DNA of 35,325 bases from a virus. The DNA is taken from positions 1-35,325 of the IMG/VR virus record IMGVR_UViG_3300020445_000026. One strand, 5' to 3'. Both the position numbers and the translations under genes were made by a program. The notes under the pieces were generated by a model, which was not told the DNA's origin, made no database searches, and worked only from the letters and a program-made list of their open reading frames with translations. Positions 10,097-18,681 of the stretch are shown here, in pieces. Every line of letters begins with the position of its first letter. Within the stretch, counting starts at the first letter, position 1.

Positions 10097-10858
10097 ATGA
10101 GTTTACTTAAAGTTAATACATTAGTACCCCAATCAGGGTCGAACGTAACTATCCAGTCAGGATATACACTTAGACTAGGTAGCAAAAACCTAGACGCTTC
10201 TAGTGTTATGCCATCTCCCAGTGGGCAGAATGGTAAGATCCTTGTAAGTAATGGATCAACTCGTAACTGGGAAGATCATGGTGCTGTCTCTATGTCTGTA
10301 TGGACATCTAATGGTACATGGTCAAGACCTACTGGAGTAAAAAGAATTCTTGTTAGAATATGTGGTGCTGGTGGAGCAGGATCTGGTGTAGGAGAAGCTG
10401 GCGGTGCTGGTGGATACGCAGAAGAAATTATTGATGTAACAGGTGTATCATCTATATCTGTTACTGTAGGACAACCTGGATCATGGGGTGGAACCTATTA
10501 TTCTGGTGGTGCTGCTAACGGTAGTTCCTCCTCTTTTGGTAACTACCTTTCTGCTGGTGGTGGAAATGGTGCTAACCGTAACTACCAACACTGTGGTGGA
10601 CTTCCTGGCGGTGGCTCAGGTGGTCAGATGAACATCTATGGTGGAGGTGGATCAGGTCATGAATATTGGTCTGGTATGCCTGGTGGTGGATCTTTCTTTG
10701 GTGGTGCTGGTGCTACTGGTCACCCTCGTGGAGGTCACTACGCTTATAACTATCAATACAGGGCTGCTAAGGGCAGTGGTGGTTCACCTGGATATCACGG
10801 ACAAAGACGTGGTGCTAGGGGAATGGCTGGTGTCGTATGTGTCTGGAACTTTAGATAA
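10097..10858 (+). CDS. Glycine-rich fibre-tip/adhesin-like protein, paralogue 2
   Basis: 253 aa, the same architecture as its neighbours: an N-terminal beta module of about 60 residues (V-N-T-L, S-G-S-N-V-T-I, L-R-L-G), then W-T-S-N-G-T-W-S-R-P-T-G-V-K, then a Gly-rich domain with A-G-G-A-G-G-Y, S-S-S-F-G-N-Y, Y-Q-H-C-G-G, G-H-P-R-G-G and a V-W-N-F end. It begins directly after the stop of paralogue 1, with the TAA ATG junction inside an A/T-rich AAATAAATG string. The framework is conserved among the three copies while residues between glycine runs differ, as expected for diversifying receptor-binding loops. Function is inferred from composition and position. Confidence 0.75.
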   Translation: MSLLKVNTLVPQSGSNVTIQSGYTLRLGSKNLDASSVMPSPSGQNGKILVSNGSTRNWEDHGAVSMSVWTSNGTWSRPTGVKRILVRICGAGGAGSGVGEAGGAGGYAEEIIDVTGVSSISVTVGQPGSWGGTYYSGGAANGSSSSFGNYLSAGGGNGANRNYQHCGGLPGGGSGGQMNIYGGGGSGHEYWSGMPGGGSFFGGAGATGHPRGGHYAYNYQYRAAKGSGGSPGYHGQRRGARGMAGVVCVWNFR

Positions 10859-10860
10859 CT

Positions 10861-11616
10861 ATGTCAAACGTATACACTAACGAACTCGACGCTGCGTCGG
10901 GTGAAACTATTCTGATCCCCGATGGGTACAACCTATCACTCGGTGGAACTACTATGAATAAGGACTCTATTCCTCCAAGTCCACTGGACAAGGAAGGGCA
11001 GTTCTTAATTAGTGATGGTACCTCTGCTAGTTACCAAAATATAGGACCATCAAGCATACAAACATTCTACAGTAGTGGTACATGGTACCGACCAACAGGC
11101 ATTAATAGAATCATTGTTCGCGTCATTGGAGGCGGTGGTGGTGGTTCAGGACATGCTGAATCAGGTGGTGCTGGAGGATATTGTGAAGAAGTTATCGACG
11201 TACGTGGTGTAACAAGTGTATACTGTACAGTCGGTTCAGGTTCTGGAAGTGGTACATACTACTCTGGAAATGGTGGTGGAGGTAACACATCTTCCTTTGG
11301 AAACTACTGTTCTGCTTATGGTGGACTAGGTGCTAACCAAGTTTATCAACATTGTGGTGGACTGGGTGGTGAATCAACTGGAGGAAACCTCAACATTATC
11401 GGTGGGGGCGGCATTGGTCACATGAACTATTTTGGTCATGGTGGCGGTGGCTTCTTCGGTAGTGGCACAATGAGTGCCCATGGTAACTGGTCACAAGGCA
11501 CACGATCCTCACAGTTAAGAGCTGCTAGAGGTGGTGGTGGGACATCTGGATATCAGCGTTCTTATCAAGGAGCGAATGGTATGGCTGGTGCGGTTATCAT
11601 ATTAGAATTTATCTAA
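10861..11616 (+). CDS. Glycine-rich fibre-tip/adhesin-like protein, paralogue 3
   Basis: 251 aa, third tandem paralogue, starting 2 bp after the previous stop. N-terminal beta module (T-N-E-L, S-G-E-T-I-L-I, L-S-L-G-G), then F-Y-S-S-G-T-W-Y-R-P-T-G-I-N, then the Gly-rich lattice with S-G-G-A-G-G-Y, S-S-F-G-N-Y-C, Y-Q-H-C-G-G-L-G-G and G-G-G-G-F-F-G; it ends I-I-L-E-F-I. It lacks the G-H-P-R-G-G element of the other two and has H-G-N-W-S-Q-G at the corresponding place. Likely a virion adhesin. A late-promoter-like box overlaps its stop codon and may begin a new transcript for downstream genes. Confidence 0.75.
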   Translation: MSNVYTNELDAASGETILIPDGYNLSLGGTTMNKDSIPPSPLDKEGQFLISDGTSASYQNIGPSSIQTFYSSGTWYRPTGINRIIVRVIGGGGGGSGHAESGGAGGYCEEVIDVRGVTSVYCTVGSGSGSGTYYSGNGGGGNTSSFGNYCSAYGGLGANQVYQHCGGLGGESTGGNLNIIGGGGIGHMNYFGHGGGGFFGSGTMSAHGNWSQGTRSSQLRAARGGGGTSGYQRSYQGANGMAGAVIILEFI

Positions 11617-11619
11617 ATA
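11612..11619 (+). promoter_or_regulatory. Possible T4-type late promoter box (TCTAAATA)
   Basis: TCTAAATA differs at one base from the T4 late consensus TATAAATA and lies 22 bp before the start at 11642, inside one of the few gaps in the window (11617-11641). It overlaps the TAA stop of the preceding gene, so part of the match is forced by coding. Confidence 0.4.
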
Positions 11620-11641
11620 GTAAACAGGATTCAAAAGAAAC

Positions 11642-12157
11642 ATGGCTAAAAGTTGTCTAGTAGACTACCGAGGCTTTATCACAGATATCGTTGATGTAGG
11701 TGATGAGTTCGAGGTGTACCAGGGTGATGATGCCCAGGTCAGATGGGTAATTTGTGACGATGATAATGTCACTAACCTATGGGTACTCTATAATGGTGAG
11801 TTCTTCAATAGCGAGGATCGCTTAGAACGTAACCAACAAATGAAAAGAAAGGTCGAATACGGTCAAGTCGAGGATCAACTCGATATGATGTATTGGGACC
11901 AAGTAAATGGTACTACCAAATGGAAGGATAGTATAACAGCAGTTAAGAACGCTATTGTTAATCAAGATGCTGCTGATGCTGATGCTTCTTTCTATGCGGA
12001 TAAGAAAGAATTTGAGATGGGAACTGAGGAGGCTCCAGCATGGAATAGTCTTCCTGCTAATAAGAGACAGAAGGTAACTACCTTTAAGAACCCAACAGTA
12101 TATGAAGAAGGTTGGGGTCCAGACCCTGTTACAGGGAGACCTATATATACTGGATAG
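11642..12157 (+). CDS. Hypothetical protein, possible fibre-assembly partner
   Basis: 171 aa, soluble, acidic, with no signal peptide or membrane segment. The centre carries V-E-D-Q-L-D-M-M-Y-W-D and G-T-T-K-W-K-D, a pattern seen in small proteins next to tail-fibre genes in myoviruses, some annotated as fibre assembly or structural proteins; I recognise the pattern but not a proven function. The C-terminus is W-G-P-D-P-V-T-G-R-P-I. It sits between the three Gly-rich fibre-tip genes and the halogenase cassette. AGGA at 11625 is a possible but distant ribosome binding site. A chaperone or accessory role for the preceding fibre proteins is inference. Confidence 0.55.
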   Translation: MAKSCLVDYRGFITDIVDVGDEFEVYQGDDAQVRWVICDDDNVTNLWVLYNGEFFNSEDRLERNQQMKRKVEYGQVEDQLDMMYWDQVNGTTKWKDSITAVKNAIVNQDAADADASFYADKKEFEMGTEEAPAWNSLPANKRQKVTTFKNPTVYEEGWGPDPVTGRPIYTG

Positions 12158-12174
12158 CACAATAATACTTTGTT

Positions 12175-13740
12175 ATGAAAATTGAGAAGATTTGTATAGT
12201 TGGAGGCGGATCTGCTGGTTGGATAACTGCTTCTACTCTGATTAAATCACATCCATGGCTTGATATAACAGTCATAGATTCGCCAGACATACCGACGATT
12301 GGGGTAGGAGAATCCACTACTCAATTCTTTAGGGACTGGTGTAAGGAGATGAATATCTCTGATGTATGGATGGATGAATGTGAAGCGACGTATAAGTATA
12401 GTGTAAAATTCGAGAACTTCAGTGAGTACGGAGATTTCCATTACCCATTCTATGATGGTGGTGCTCCTGCTAATTCAAGTTGTGATATTTTAGAATGGTT
12501 CTTTCACTTACAGGCAACTGGTGGCAAACCAGACATGTCTTTTGCTGAGTGGATGGTTCCATATTGGAAAGTAATAGAAGATAATAAAGTAGTAGTAGAT
12601 CAATTCCAAAGTTTCGATTACACGAAAAACTCAGGGTATCACTTAGATGCTGTTAAGTTTACTAAGTGGTTGAAGAGAGAATTCTGTGGTCCTCGTGGAG
12701 TAAAGCATCATCACGATACTATTCAAGATTGTGAGAAGGATGAGTCAGGAAATATTACAACACTAATAGGTAATAAGCATGAGTATGATGCTGATCTGTT
12801 TATAGATTGTACTGGATTTAAATCACTCCTCTTAGGGGAGTACATGGGTGTTGAGTGGGAAGAGTTCCCATGGTTAATTAACAATCGTGCTTGGGCTGCG
12901 AGAGTCAAGTACATTGATAAGAAGACTGAGATGTTAAACCATACTAAGTGTACAGCACTTGATAATGGTTGGGTTTGGCATGTCCCGTTAACAACAAGAA
13001 TGGGAATAGGATATAACTTCAGTAATAAGTTCTGTTCTGATGAGGAAGCATTAAAGGAATTTAAAGAGTACCTAGGTGATCATGAGATCATAGGTGAACC
13101 TCGTTTGATCGAATGGAGAAATGGAGTATCGAAAGAGATATGGCATAAGAACGTTGTAGGTCTTGGTTTGGCTGGTGGGTTCATTGAACCACTAGAATCC
13201 AATGGCTTACTTAGTGTACACAACTTTGCTGTGTTCTTAGCAGATAGTTTGTCAGTACATAACGGTAAAGTTAATACATTGATAAGAGACCAGTTTAACC
13301 ATAGATGTCGCAAACACTTTATTTCTTTTGCTCACTTTGTGGCTAATCATTATATGATGACCACTAGGGATGATACCCCATACTGGAAATATATCAGTGA
13401 GGATATAGATTATCTTTCTGACATGGCAAGGGATGAGTATAGAGCGTACCCATTTGATAAGTTCCCATTGAGGATGGATCAAATATCTGACTGGAACTTC
13501 CAGAACCTAGCTGGTAATTCTTACATTGCTGCTGGTCATAGGCATACTCCTGCTACTGAATGGACATGCGATTACATGGATAAACGTAATAACATTGACT
13601 TAGCTTCCTTTGCTAAGTTATCATCAGGGTATCAACTCAGCGATGAGATTATAAAAGAGATAGATAAGTTCCCTGAACCTTGGGACTTTTACTACGAAGA
13701 TGTAGCTGGCATAGATAATCCTTATTACGAACATGGCTAA
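12175..13740 (+). CDS. Flavin-dependent tryptophan-halogenase family protein 1
   Basis: 521 aa, full length for the family (PrnA-type enzymes are about 500-540 aa). The FAD-binding G-G-G-S-A-G-W is at residues 10-16, followed by V-G-E-S-T at about 44-48. The lysine matching PrnA Lys79 is K74 in A-T-Y-K; the W-x-W-x-x-P motif is W266-V-W-H-V-P271 (Ile replaced by Val); the glutamate matching PrnA Glu346 is E341 in E-P-L-E-S-N-G. All elements needed to make hypochlorous acid and deliver halogen through the lysine are thus present. FADH2 would have to come from a reductase encoded elsewhere; none is in this window. The substrate is unknown: the family includes free-tryptophan, indole and carrier-bound substrates. 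The gene overlaps the second halogenase by 8 bp. Such genes occur in cyanophages, but their role is unresolved. Confidence 0.9.
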   Translation: MKIEKICIVGGGSAGWITASTLIKSHPWLDITVIDSPDIPTIGVGESTTQFFRDWCKEMNISDVWMDECEATYKYSVKFENFSEYGDFHYPFYDGGAPANSSCDILEWFFHLQATGGKPDMSFAEWMVPYWKVIEDNKVVVDQFQSFDYTKNSGYHLDAVKFTKWLKREFCGPRGVKHHHDTIQDCEKDESGNITTLIGNKHEYDADLFIDCTGFKSLLLGEYMGVEWEEFPWLINNRAWAARVKYIDKKTEMLNHTKCTALDNGWVWHVPLTTRMGIGYNFSNKFCSDEEALKEFKEYLGDHEIIGEPRLIEWRNGVSKEIWHKNVVGLGLAGGFIEPLESNGLLSVHNFAVFLADSLSVHNGKVNTLIRDQFNHRCRKHFISFAHFVANHYMMTTRDDTPYWKYISEDIDYLSDMARDEYRAYPFDKFPLRMDQISDWNFQNLAGNSYIAAGHRHTPATEWTCDYMDKRNNIDLASFAKLSSGYQLSDEIIKEIDKFPEPWDFYYEDVAGIDNPYYEHG

Positions 13741-15292
13741 AATTTGTATAGTTGGTGGTGGTTCATCTGGATGGATGACTGCTGCCGCTTTCTGCCATTT
13801 GTTTCCAGAACATAAGATACAATTAGTAGAGAGTTATCATAAACCAAAGATGAGTGTAGGAGAGTCTACACTTGGACATTTTAATAGGTACCTGAATCTA
13901 CTTGGTCTTGAAGACAAGGAGTGGATGGCAGCTTGTAATGCTACCTATAAAGTATCGATTCAATTTACCAATTGGAAAGGAGATGGAACAACATTCCAGT
14001 ATCCATTTGGTGAGACAGATTATTCAGATGGTGGTATAGTTGATTGGTACCATCTTCATAACTTATATCCAGATGAGTTTCCAGATAATACATTCTGCGA
14101 GTTCTACAATCCTATAACATATCTTGCTCAGACTAATAGAGTATATGGTAGTGGTGATTATATTCGCAACTTCAGTCCAAAATGGAATAGAGCATATCAT
14201 TTTGATTCAGATAAATTTGGGAATTGGTTAAAGGATAATAGATGTCAGAGTGTTGAACATTCTTGGGCTGATATAGAAAAGGGTGTCTTTAATAGTGATG
14301 GTGAGATTGATTACCTAGTAGACAGTCAAGGTATGATGTATCATGCTGATTATTTTATTGACTGTACAGGATTTAGATCTGCTCTCTTGGGTGGTATCAT
14401 GGGAGTACCTTATCAAAACTTTGAGTTCCTACCTAATGATCGTGCTATAGCAGCGAGGATTCCATATGAGAATCGTCGTGAACAGATGATCAATACTACT
14501 GATGGGTATGCTATGCCTGAAGGATGGGTATGGACAATTCCTTTATGGAATCGCATCGGTAAGGGATATGTTTACTCAAGTAAGTTTACTACTGAAGAAG
14601 ATGCTGAGGAGACCTTCAGAGAGCACCTGGGAGGGTTTGAGGGTGATCTACAACACATTAAGTTCAGACATGGTAGAAGGATGGACGCATGGGTGAAGAA
14701 TGTTATTGGTATTGGGTTGTCACAGGGGTTCTTAGAACCTTTGGAATCCACTGGACTCTTCAGTACACATGAAAATATTATAAGATTAATTGATGTCTTC
14801 CAACGTAGAGATGGGTTTATATCAAAACTTGATGTAGATGGTTACAACCACTCAGTCAACTATGAGATGGAAGCAATGAAAGAGTTTATTGAGATACACT
14901 ATTACTTGTCTCCAAGAACTGATACTCCTTACTGGAGACAGTTCCATGAAAGGTCTCCTCTCACTCATGAAGAAATGAATGATAAGATAGTACGGTCACC
15001 ACGATTATATCAAGAATTGATCCACTCTTTTAATATCTCAAATGCTCCTCAGGCACTGGGAGGTACTACATATATTGCTGCTGGTCTAGGGTACCATCCC
15101 TGTACAAAAGCGACTACGGAATACGTCATAAATAGAGATGAATACTCAAATGCTGAAGCAAGGCACTCTGCTGACAGGTACAAGCATTATAAGGAATCTG
15201 TACTAAGATACTTAAAGACTCAGCCCGTTCATTATGATTACCTATTGAAGAACATATATGATAATGATGAATCCTTTGAATTTATTTCGTAA
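13733..15292 (+). CDS. Flavin-dependent tryptophan-halogenase family protein 2
   Basis: 519 aa. G-G-G-S-S-G-W at residues 8-14 binds FAD; V-G-E-S-T at 42-46; catalytic-type lysine K73 in N-A-T-Y-K; canonical W-V-W-T-I-P at 265-270; E338 in F-L-E-P-L-E-S-T-G, matching PrnA Glu346. This copy keeps the textbook W-x-W-x-I-P, unlike its neighbour. The two share the scaffold but differ along most of their length, so they are diverged paralogues and may act on different positions or substrates. The start ATG lies in the last 8 bp of halogenase 1 and is probably translationally coupled; the 3' end overlaps the next gene by 35 bp. Cytoplasmic, with no signal peptide. Confidence 0.9.
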   Translation: MAKICIVGGGSSGWMTAAAFCHLFPEHKIQLVESYHKPKMSVGESTLGHFNRYLNLLGLEDKEWMAACNATYKVSIQFTNWKGDGTTFQYPFGETDYSDGGIVDWYHLHNLYPDEFPDNTFCEFYNPITYLAQTNRVYGSGDYIRNFSPKWNRAYHFDSDKFGNWLKDNRCQSVEHSWADIEKGVFNSDGEIDYLVDSQGMMYHADYFIDCTGFRSALLGGIMGVPYQNFEFLPNDRAIAARIPYENRREQMINTTDGYAMPEGWVWTIPLWNRIGKGYVYSSKFTTEEDAEETFREHLGGFEGDLQHIKFRHGRRMDAWVKNVIGIGLSQGFLEPLESTGLFSTHENIIRLIDVFQRRDGFISKLDVDGYNHSVNYEMEAMKEFIEIHYYLSPRTDTPYWRQFHERSPLTHEEMNDKIVRSPRLYQELIHSFNISNAPQALGGTTYIAAGLGYHPCTKATTEYVINRDEYSNAEARHSADRYKHYKESVLRYLKTQPVHYDYLLKNIYDNDESFEFIS

Positions 15293-16076
15293 GAAGAAAC
15301 CAAGAGCAAGATTTTTTTCACTAAATCATGGAGCACATACACTCCATCCAATAACTAAGTCTGTTGACTTAGATAGATCCTGGCGCAAGGAAGAAAAGAA
15401 AGAGTTTCAAGATAGATTAAGTAGATGTCCTATTGGTCCTCTACTGAGAGGAGAACGTGAGGAAGCAAATTCTATAGGGAGATGCCCTGCTATTAATCAA
15501 ATCATGAGGACTGGATATATTGTCCATGCTCCTGCTGATTTTAAAGTACATACTAACGGGGACGGACATACTGTTCTATTCACGCAGACAGGTTTCAGTC
15601 CACCTGGATCTGACTACGTGGTGCTTCATGATGAGAATGTATCCAAATGGTTACTGGACAGTAGCAAGGATACTACTATTGATCAGGTAGTAAAGGTGAA
15701 TACTACTTGGCGTGTACAGGCTGATGATGATGTCGTATTCCTACAAACAAAAGTACCATTTGTTAATGAGACTCGCTTCTCAGCAATAGCTGGTATACTC
15801 GATCCACGTTCTGCTTATGAAGTCAATATCCAGTTATGGTGGCACGTATTAGAAGGAGATGAATTAGTTAAAGCAGGTACTCCACTCTGTATGTACATAC
15901 CAATCTCTAGAAAATTGTTAGAAGACTTAGATGTCAGTATAGATTGTGCTGACCAAAAAGATTATAGATTAGAAGATGAGTTTATGTACAGTGGATATAA
16001 CCAGTTCCCTGAGAACGTTAGTGTAACGCAGAGGCAGTTGAAAACGAATAAAGTATTGAGGAAGTATTGGAAATGA
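15258..16076 (+). CDS. Halogenase-associated protein, possibly DUF6065-like
   Basis: 272 aa with a basic N-terminus (F-R-K-K-K-P-R-A-R). Conserved-looking blocks are C-P-A-I-N-Q near residue 79, a W-R...P-F stretch mid-protein, and G-T-P-L-C-M-Y-I-P in the C-terminal half, which resembles the G-E-P-x-C-x-x-x-P end of DUF6065 proteins that accompany tryptophan halogenases in some bacterial clusters. The match is from memory of the pattern and is weak. No catalytic residues can be named. Three in-frame ATGs (15258, 15264, 15267) lie inside the halogenase 2 gene; the first gives a 35 bp overlap. Its place between halogenases and oxygenases suggests it works with them, for example on substrate handling. 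Confidence 0.6.
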   Translation: MIMMNPLNLFRKKKPRARFFSLNHGAHTLHPITKSVDLDRSWRKEEKKEFQDRLSRCPIGPLLRGEREEANSIGRCPAINQIMRTGYIVHAPADFKVHTNGDGHTVLFTQTGFSPPGSDYVVLHDENVSKWLLDSSKDTTIDQVVKVNTTWRVQADDDVVFLQTKVPFVNETRFSAIAGILDPRSAYEVNIQLWWHVLEGDELVKAGTPLCMYIPISRKLLEDLDVSIDCADQKDYRLEDEFMYSGYNQFPENVSVTQRQLKTNKVLRKYWK

Positions 16077-16678
16077 GTGTCTTACCTTTATTTGGAGTAC
16101 CAGTTGAAAGAGGTCGCATCATACCTAATGAATATGATGATGCCCATACTGAAGATTGTTTGAACAGAATGTTTCTAGACAAGACTTTAGGTGAGTTTGA
16201 AGGTGAGTCTGGTCTATCGACTGGACCACAGACATTAAACCTACATGAGTTTGAAGAATTACAATGGTTGTTCAAACCATTGACCATGGCTGTCAGAGAG
16301 TTCTGGGTACATGTACTTGGTTACAGGAAGATGATGTATATTGATGCCCATGATGCTTGGGCTAATAAACATTTCTCAGGTGACACTACTGTTGCTCACA
16401 ACCATAGAGATGGTTGGTGGGGTCAATGTCAAGTATCTGGTGTATTCTATTTCAGAAAACCCAAAGGGTCTGCTAACATAAGGTTCATAAATCCTAACGA
16501 TGCTATACTACGCATGACACCGTATGCTACCATGTTAGGTACTAACGACCATTCTATTGAGGTTCCAGCAGAACAATATGAGTTCCTTCTGTTCCCATCA
16601 TGGGTTAAACATAGGGTACCATCTAGTAATGTAAGTCCTAGAATCTGTATTTCATTTAATTATTTTGGCCATGATTGA
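16073..16678 (+). CDS. 2OG-Fe(II) oxygenase (PF13759/TIGR02466-like)
   Basis: 201 aa from the ATG at 16073, which gives a 4 bp ATGA overlap with the previous gene; a TTG six bases earlier is less likely. The family pattern is present: N-terminal L-F-G-V-P-V, then H109-x-H111 (H-N-H) followed by S-G-V-F-Y-F, and F-P-S-W-V-K-H (distal metal ligand H180) then P-R-I-C-I-S-F-N with R190 as the expected 2-oxoglutarate-binding arginine. These enzymes use Fe(II), O2 and 2-oxoglutarate to hydroxylate or otherwise oxidise a substrate; the substrate is unknown here. It is the first of six consecutive oxygenase-type genes. Confidence 0.75.
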   Translation: MSVLPLFGVPVERGRIIPNEYDDAHTEDCLNRMFLDKTLGEFEGESGLSTGPQTLNLHEFEELQWLFKPLTMAVREFWVHVLGYRKMMYIDAHDAWANKHFSGDTTVAHNHRDGWWGQCQVSGVFYFRKPKGSANIRFINPNDAILRMTPYATMLGTNDHSIEVPAEQYEFLLFPSWVKHRVPSSNVSPRICISFNYFGHD

Positions 16679-17498
16679 AACTGTATCAGGAAACTTTATG
16701 AAAGTTTTACCAACCCCCAGACACCTGTATGATGGTACTGATATCATCAAGCCAGCAGAGGAGTGGACACATGTGTATCACAGTACACATTGGGAAGTAG
16801 ATAATATATTTGCTGATGGTGGATTGGATAGGTTAAAGGATATATGTGAGTGTTATCCTATAGAGGATATGAACAATCAAGAGACTGCGTTTGATGCCAA
16901 TCCCTTCATTGTTCATCACATACCTTACTGGTTGTTTAACCCTCTTGCTCAAGCAGTAAGAGACTTTGTTGTCATAAATTATTTTAAGAGACCTAAAGAA
17001 GAGTCCTGTATAAATGATGAACGTTTATCTGAGTGGGCTAATATCTTTTTAAGATCTGAATCTAACCCAGTTAGATATAGTGCTTTACCTCATGTGGATT
17101 ATCCATATGATGAAGGTTTCATTTCAAACCTATGGTTATCAGAACATGAACCAGGAACAACAGGCACAACCCTCTATGAGTATAAAGGAACGATTGATGA
17201 AGGACGGTACGATTTCCAAATCGATCCAAATCACCACCTCTATAAAAAGTGGCATAGTTGGTACGGAAGCGGTACCGATCACAAACCAGGATGGAATAAC
17301 TTTACAGACAAGGAAGCTTACGAGTGGGGATTTAGAAAAATAGGATTTGCTCCTGCCAAGCATGGTACGATGACAATCTATAATGCCAATACTCCACACT
17401 CACCTTATATTGCGGACAGTGTAGATTTTAGATGGAGTCATTGCTTTGGGTTTAAGTACTCTCCATTGAATTTTTCTCCTACACCATGGGATAAATGA
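16671..17498 (+). CDS. 2OG-Fe(II) oxygenase-like protein, possibly DUF6445-like
   Basis: 275 aa from ATG 16671, overlapping the upstream stop by 8 bp (a TTG at 16665 would add two residues). A probable metal triad is H141-x-D143 in P-H-V-D-Y-P and H243 in N-T-P-H-S-P, with R254 downstream as a candidate co-substrate contact. The P-H-x-D...H pattern and size resemble DUF6445-type proteins found beside tryptophan halogenases in bacteria; that link is a recollection and needs a profile search. The protein is Trp/Tyr-rich with no export signal. It is coupled by a 4 bp overlap to the next oxygenase. Confidence 0.65.
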   Translation: MIETVSGNFMKVLPTPRHLYDGTDIIKPAEEWTHVYHSTHWEVDNIFADGGLDRLKDICECYPIEDMNNQETAFDANPFIVHHIPYWLFNPLAQAVRDFVVINYFKRPKEESCINDERLSEWANIFLRSESNPVRYSALPHVDYPYDEGFISNLWLSEHEPGTTGTTLYEYKGTIDEGRYDFQIDPNHHLYKKWHSWYGSGTDHKPGWNNFTDKEAYEWGFRKIGFAPAKHGTMTIYNANTPHSPYIADSVDFRWSHCFGFKYSPLNFSPTPWDK

Positions 17499-18058
17499 TA
17501 TTAGATGAGATCTTCCCTACACCTATATGGATATTTGACTTAGAGTTTGATTTAGGTTCTATAGAGTATTGGTGTCGTAGAAAAAAAGATGAGGATACAG
17601 GTAGAGATGTATCGAACGTAGGTGGTTGGCAGTCTAATGATATCGAAGAGTTTGGTGGTACTCCATTAGAACCTTTCGTTGAATGGGTGGAGCATGAGGT
17701 AACACATCTAGCAGATGATCTAGGATGTCGTGGAGACTATCCTAAGATGGATAACCTATGGGTTAATATCAATCCTAAAGGTGGATTCAATCAACCTCAT
17801 GTACACCCTGTATCAAGATTCTCTGGTGTCTTTTATATCAAAGCACAAGAGAACTCTGGTGATCTTTGTTTCACTAGGGATGATAATGATTATGCTTTGG
17901 GATCCATCTGTCCTGATAACACTAGATACAGTAGCGCACAGTGGTTGTACAAACCTAAGATGAATCGTGCTATACTATTCCCATCATGGGTTAAGCACCA
18001 GGTTCTACCAAACGAGTCTGAAGAAGACCGCATTTCTTTAGCATTTAATTTACGATGA
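17495..18058 (+). CDS. 2OG-Fe(II) oxygenase (PF13759/TIGR02466 family)
   Basis: 187 aa and the clearest family member in the cassette. It opens with I-F-P-T-P-I-W, the usual start. N-L-W-V-N-I-N-P-K-G precedes H102-V-H104, followed by F-S-G-V-F-Y-I; then L-F-P-S-W-V-K-H (H168) and E-D-R-I-S-L-A-F-N (R179). This gives two His ligands plus a distal His and the 2-oxoglutarate arginine. Both ends have 4 bp ATGA overlaps with neighbouring oxygenases. The family is common in cyanomyoviruses but its substrate is not established; virion proteins, sugars or a halogenated product are all possible. Confidence 0.85.
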   Translation: MILDEIFPTPIWIFDLEFDLGSIEYWCRRKKDEDTGRDVSNVGGWQSNDIEEFGGTPLEPFVEWVEHEVTHLADDLGCRGDYPKMDNLWVNINPKGGFNQPHVHPVSRFSGVFYIKAQENSGDLCFTRDDNDYALGSICPDNTRYSSAQWLYKPKMNRAILFPSWVKHQVLPNESEEDRISLAFNLR

Positions 18059-18681
18059 AAGAATTTAAGAATTTTCTACCGATCTCATTAGCACATGAGA
18101 TACATGATGTAGTTACGTCTGATATATTTCCTTGGTATTGGATAGATGATGTTACTACTGCTCCTGAAGATAGGACAAATGTAACTGAGGTTCTTCCAAG
18201 TCAACCTGGGTTTCACCACACTCCATTTGTTGATGGTAAAGCTAGTGAGTGGTATCCTAGTTTTTCATTCATGTACCATTACATTCTGGACGCATTGGAA
18301 CTAGATGGAGAGGAGTGGTACCTAGCTAGGATTAGAGTAGGGATGAACTTCCCTTCAATATTTGATCAACATCAAGAACATAATGTTCCACATGTAGACT
18401 ATCCAGAGACATCAGTTGGTGAGCATTACACATGCCTATACTATGTTAATGAGTCAGATGGTCCTACTGTAATTTTCAATGAGCAACAGGAGTCTGAGAA
18501 TTATACTATACAAAATAAGTGTCATCCAGAAAAGAATAAGTTAATGGCATTCAATGGTAAGAACTATCACGCAAGTTCATGTCCTAAGGAATGTCCTGCT
18601 AGGATAGCTATTACAATTAACCTCGTAAAGAAAGGTAATCATAACCATGGTCTCGTTAAACAGTTTATGCGCCAGTCGTGA
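18055..18681 (+). CDS. 2OG-Fe(II) oxygenase, prolyl-hydroxylase-like fold
   Basis: 208 aa. The motif P-H113-V-D115-Y-P, a following C-L-Y-Y-V-N strand, H172 in N-Y-H-A-S and R183 in A-R-I-A-I-T-I-N form the HxD...H...R set of 2OG-Fe(II) dioxygenases. The order and spacing resemble prolyl 4-hydroxylase-like enzymes used on small molecules or peptides. It shares the P-H-V-D-Y-P signature with the 275-aa protein two genes upstream, so the two may be related. It has a 4 bp overlap upstream and a 35 bp overlap with the JmjC-like gene downstream. Confidence 0.75.
   Translation: MKEFKNFLPISLAHEIHDVVTSDIFPWYWIDDVTTAPEDRTNVTEVLPSQPGFHHTPFVDGKASEWYPSFSFMYHYILDALELDGEEWYLARIRVGMNFPSIFDQHQEHNVPHVDYPETSVGEHYTCLYYVNESDGPTVIFNEQQESENYTIQNKCHPEKNKLMAFNGKNYHASSCPKECPARIAITINLVKKGNHNHGLVKQFMRQS

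Noticed and set aside
9344-11616. Diversity-generating retroelement target acting on the three Gly-rich paralogues
   Set aside because: No reverse transcriptase, accessory gene or template repeat is visible; ordinary paralogue divergence suffices.
16067-16072. TTG start for the first oxygenase (also TTG 16665, GTG 19299 and GTG 31095)
   Set aside because: Nearby in-frame ATGs give standard 4-8 bp overlaps or better context, so non-ATG starts are not needed.
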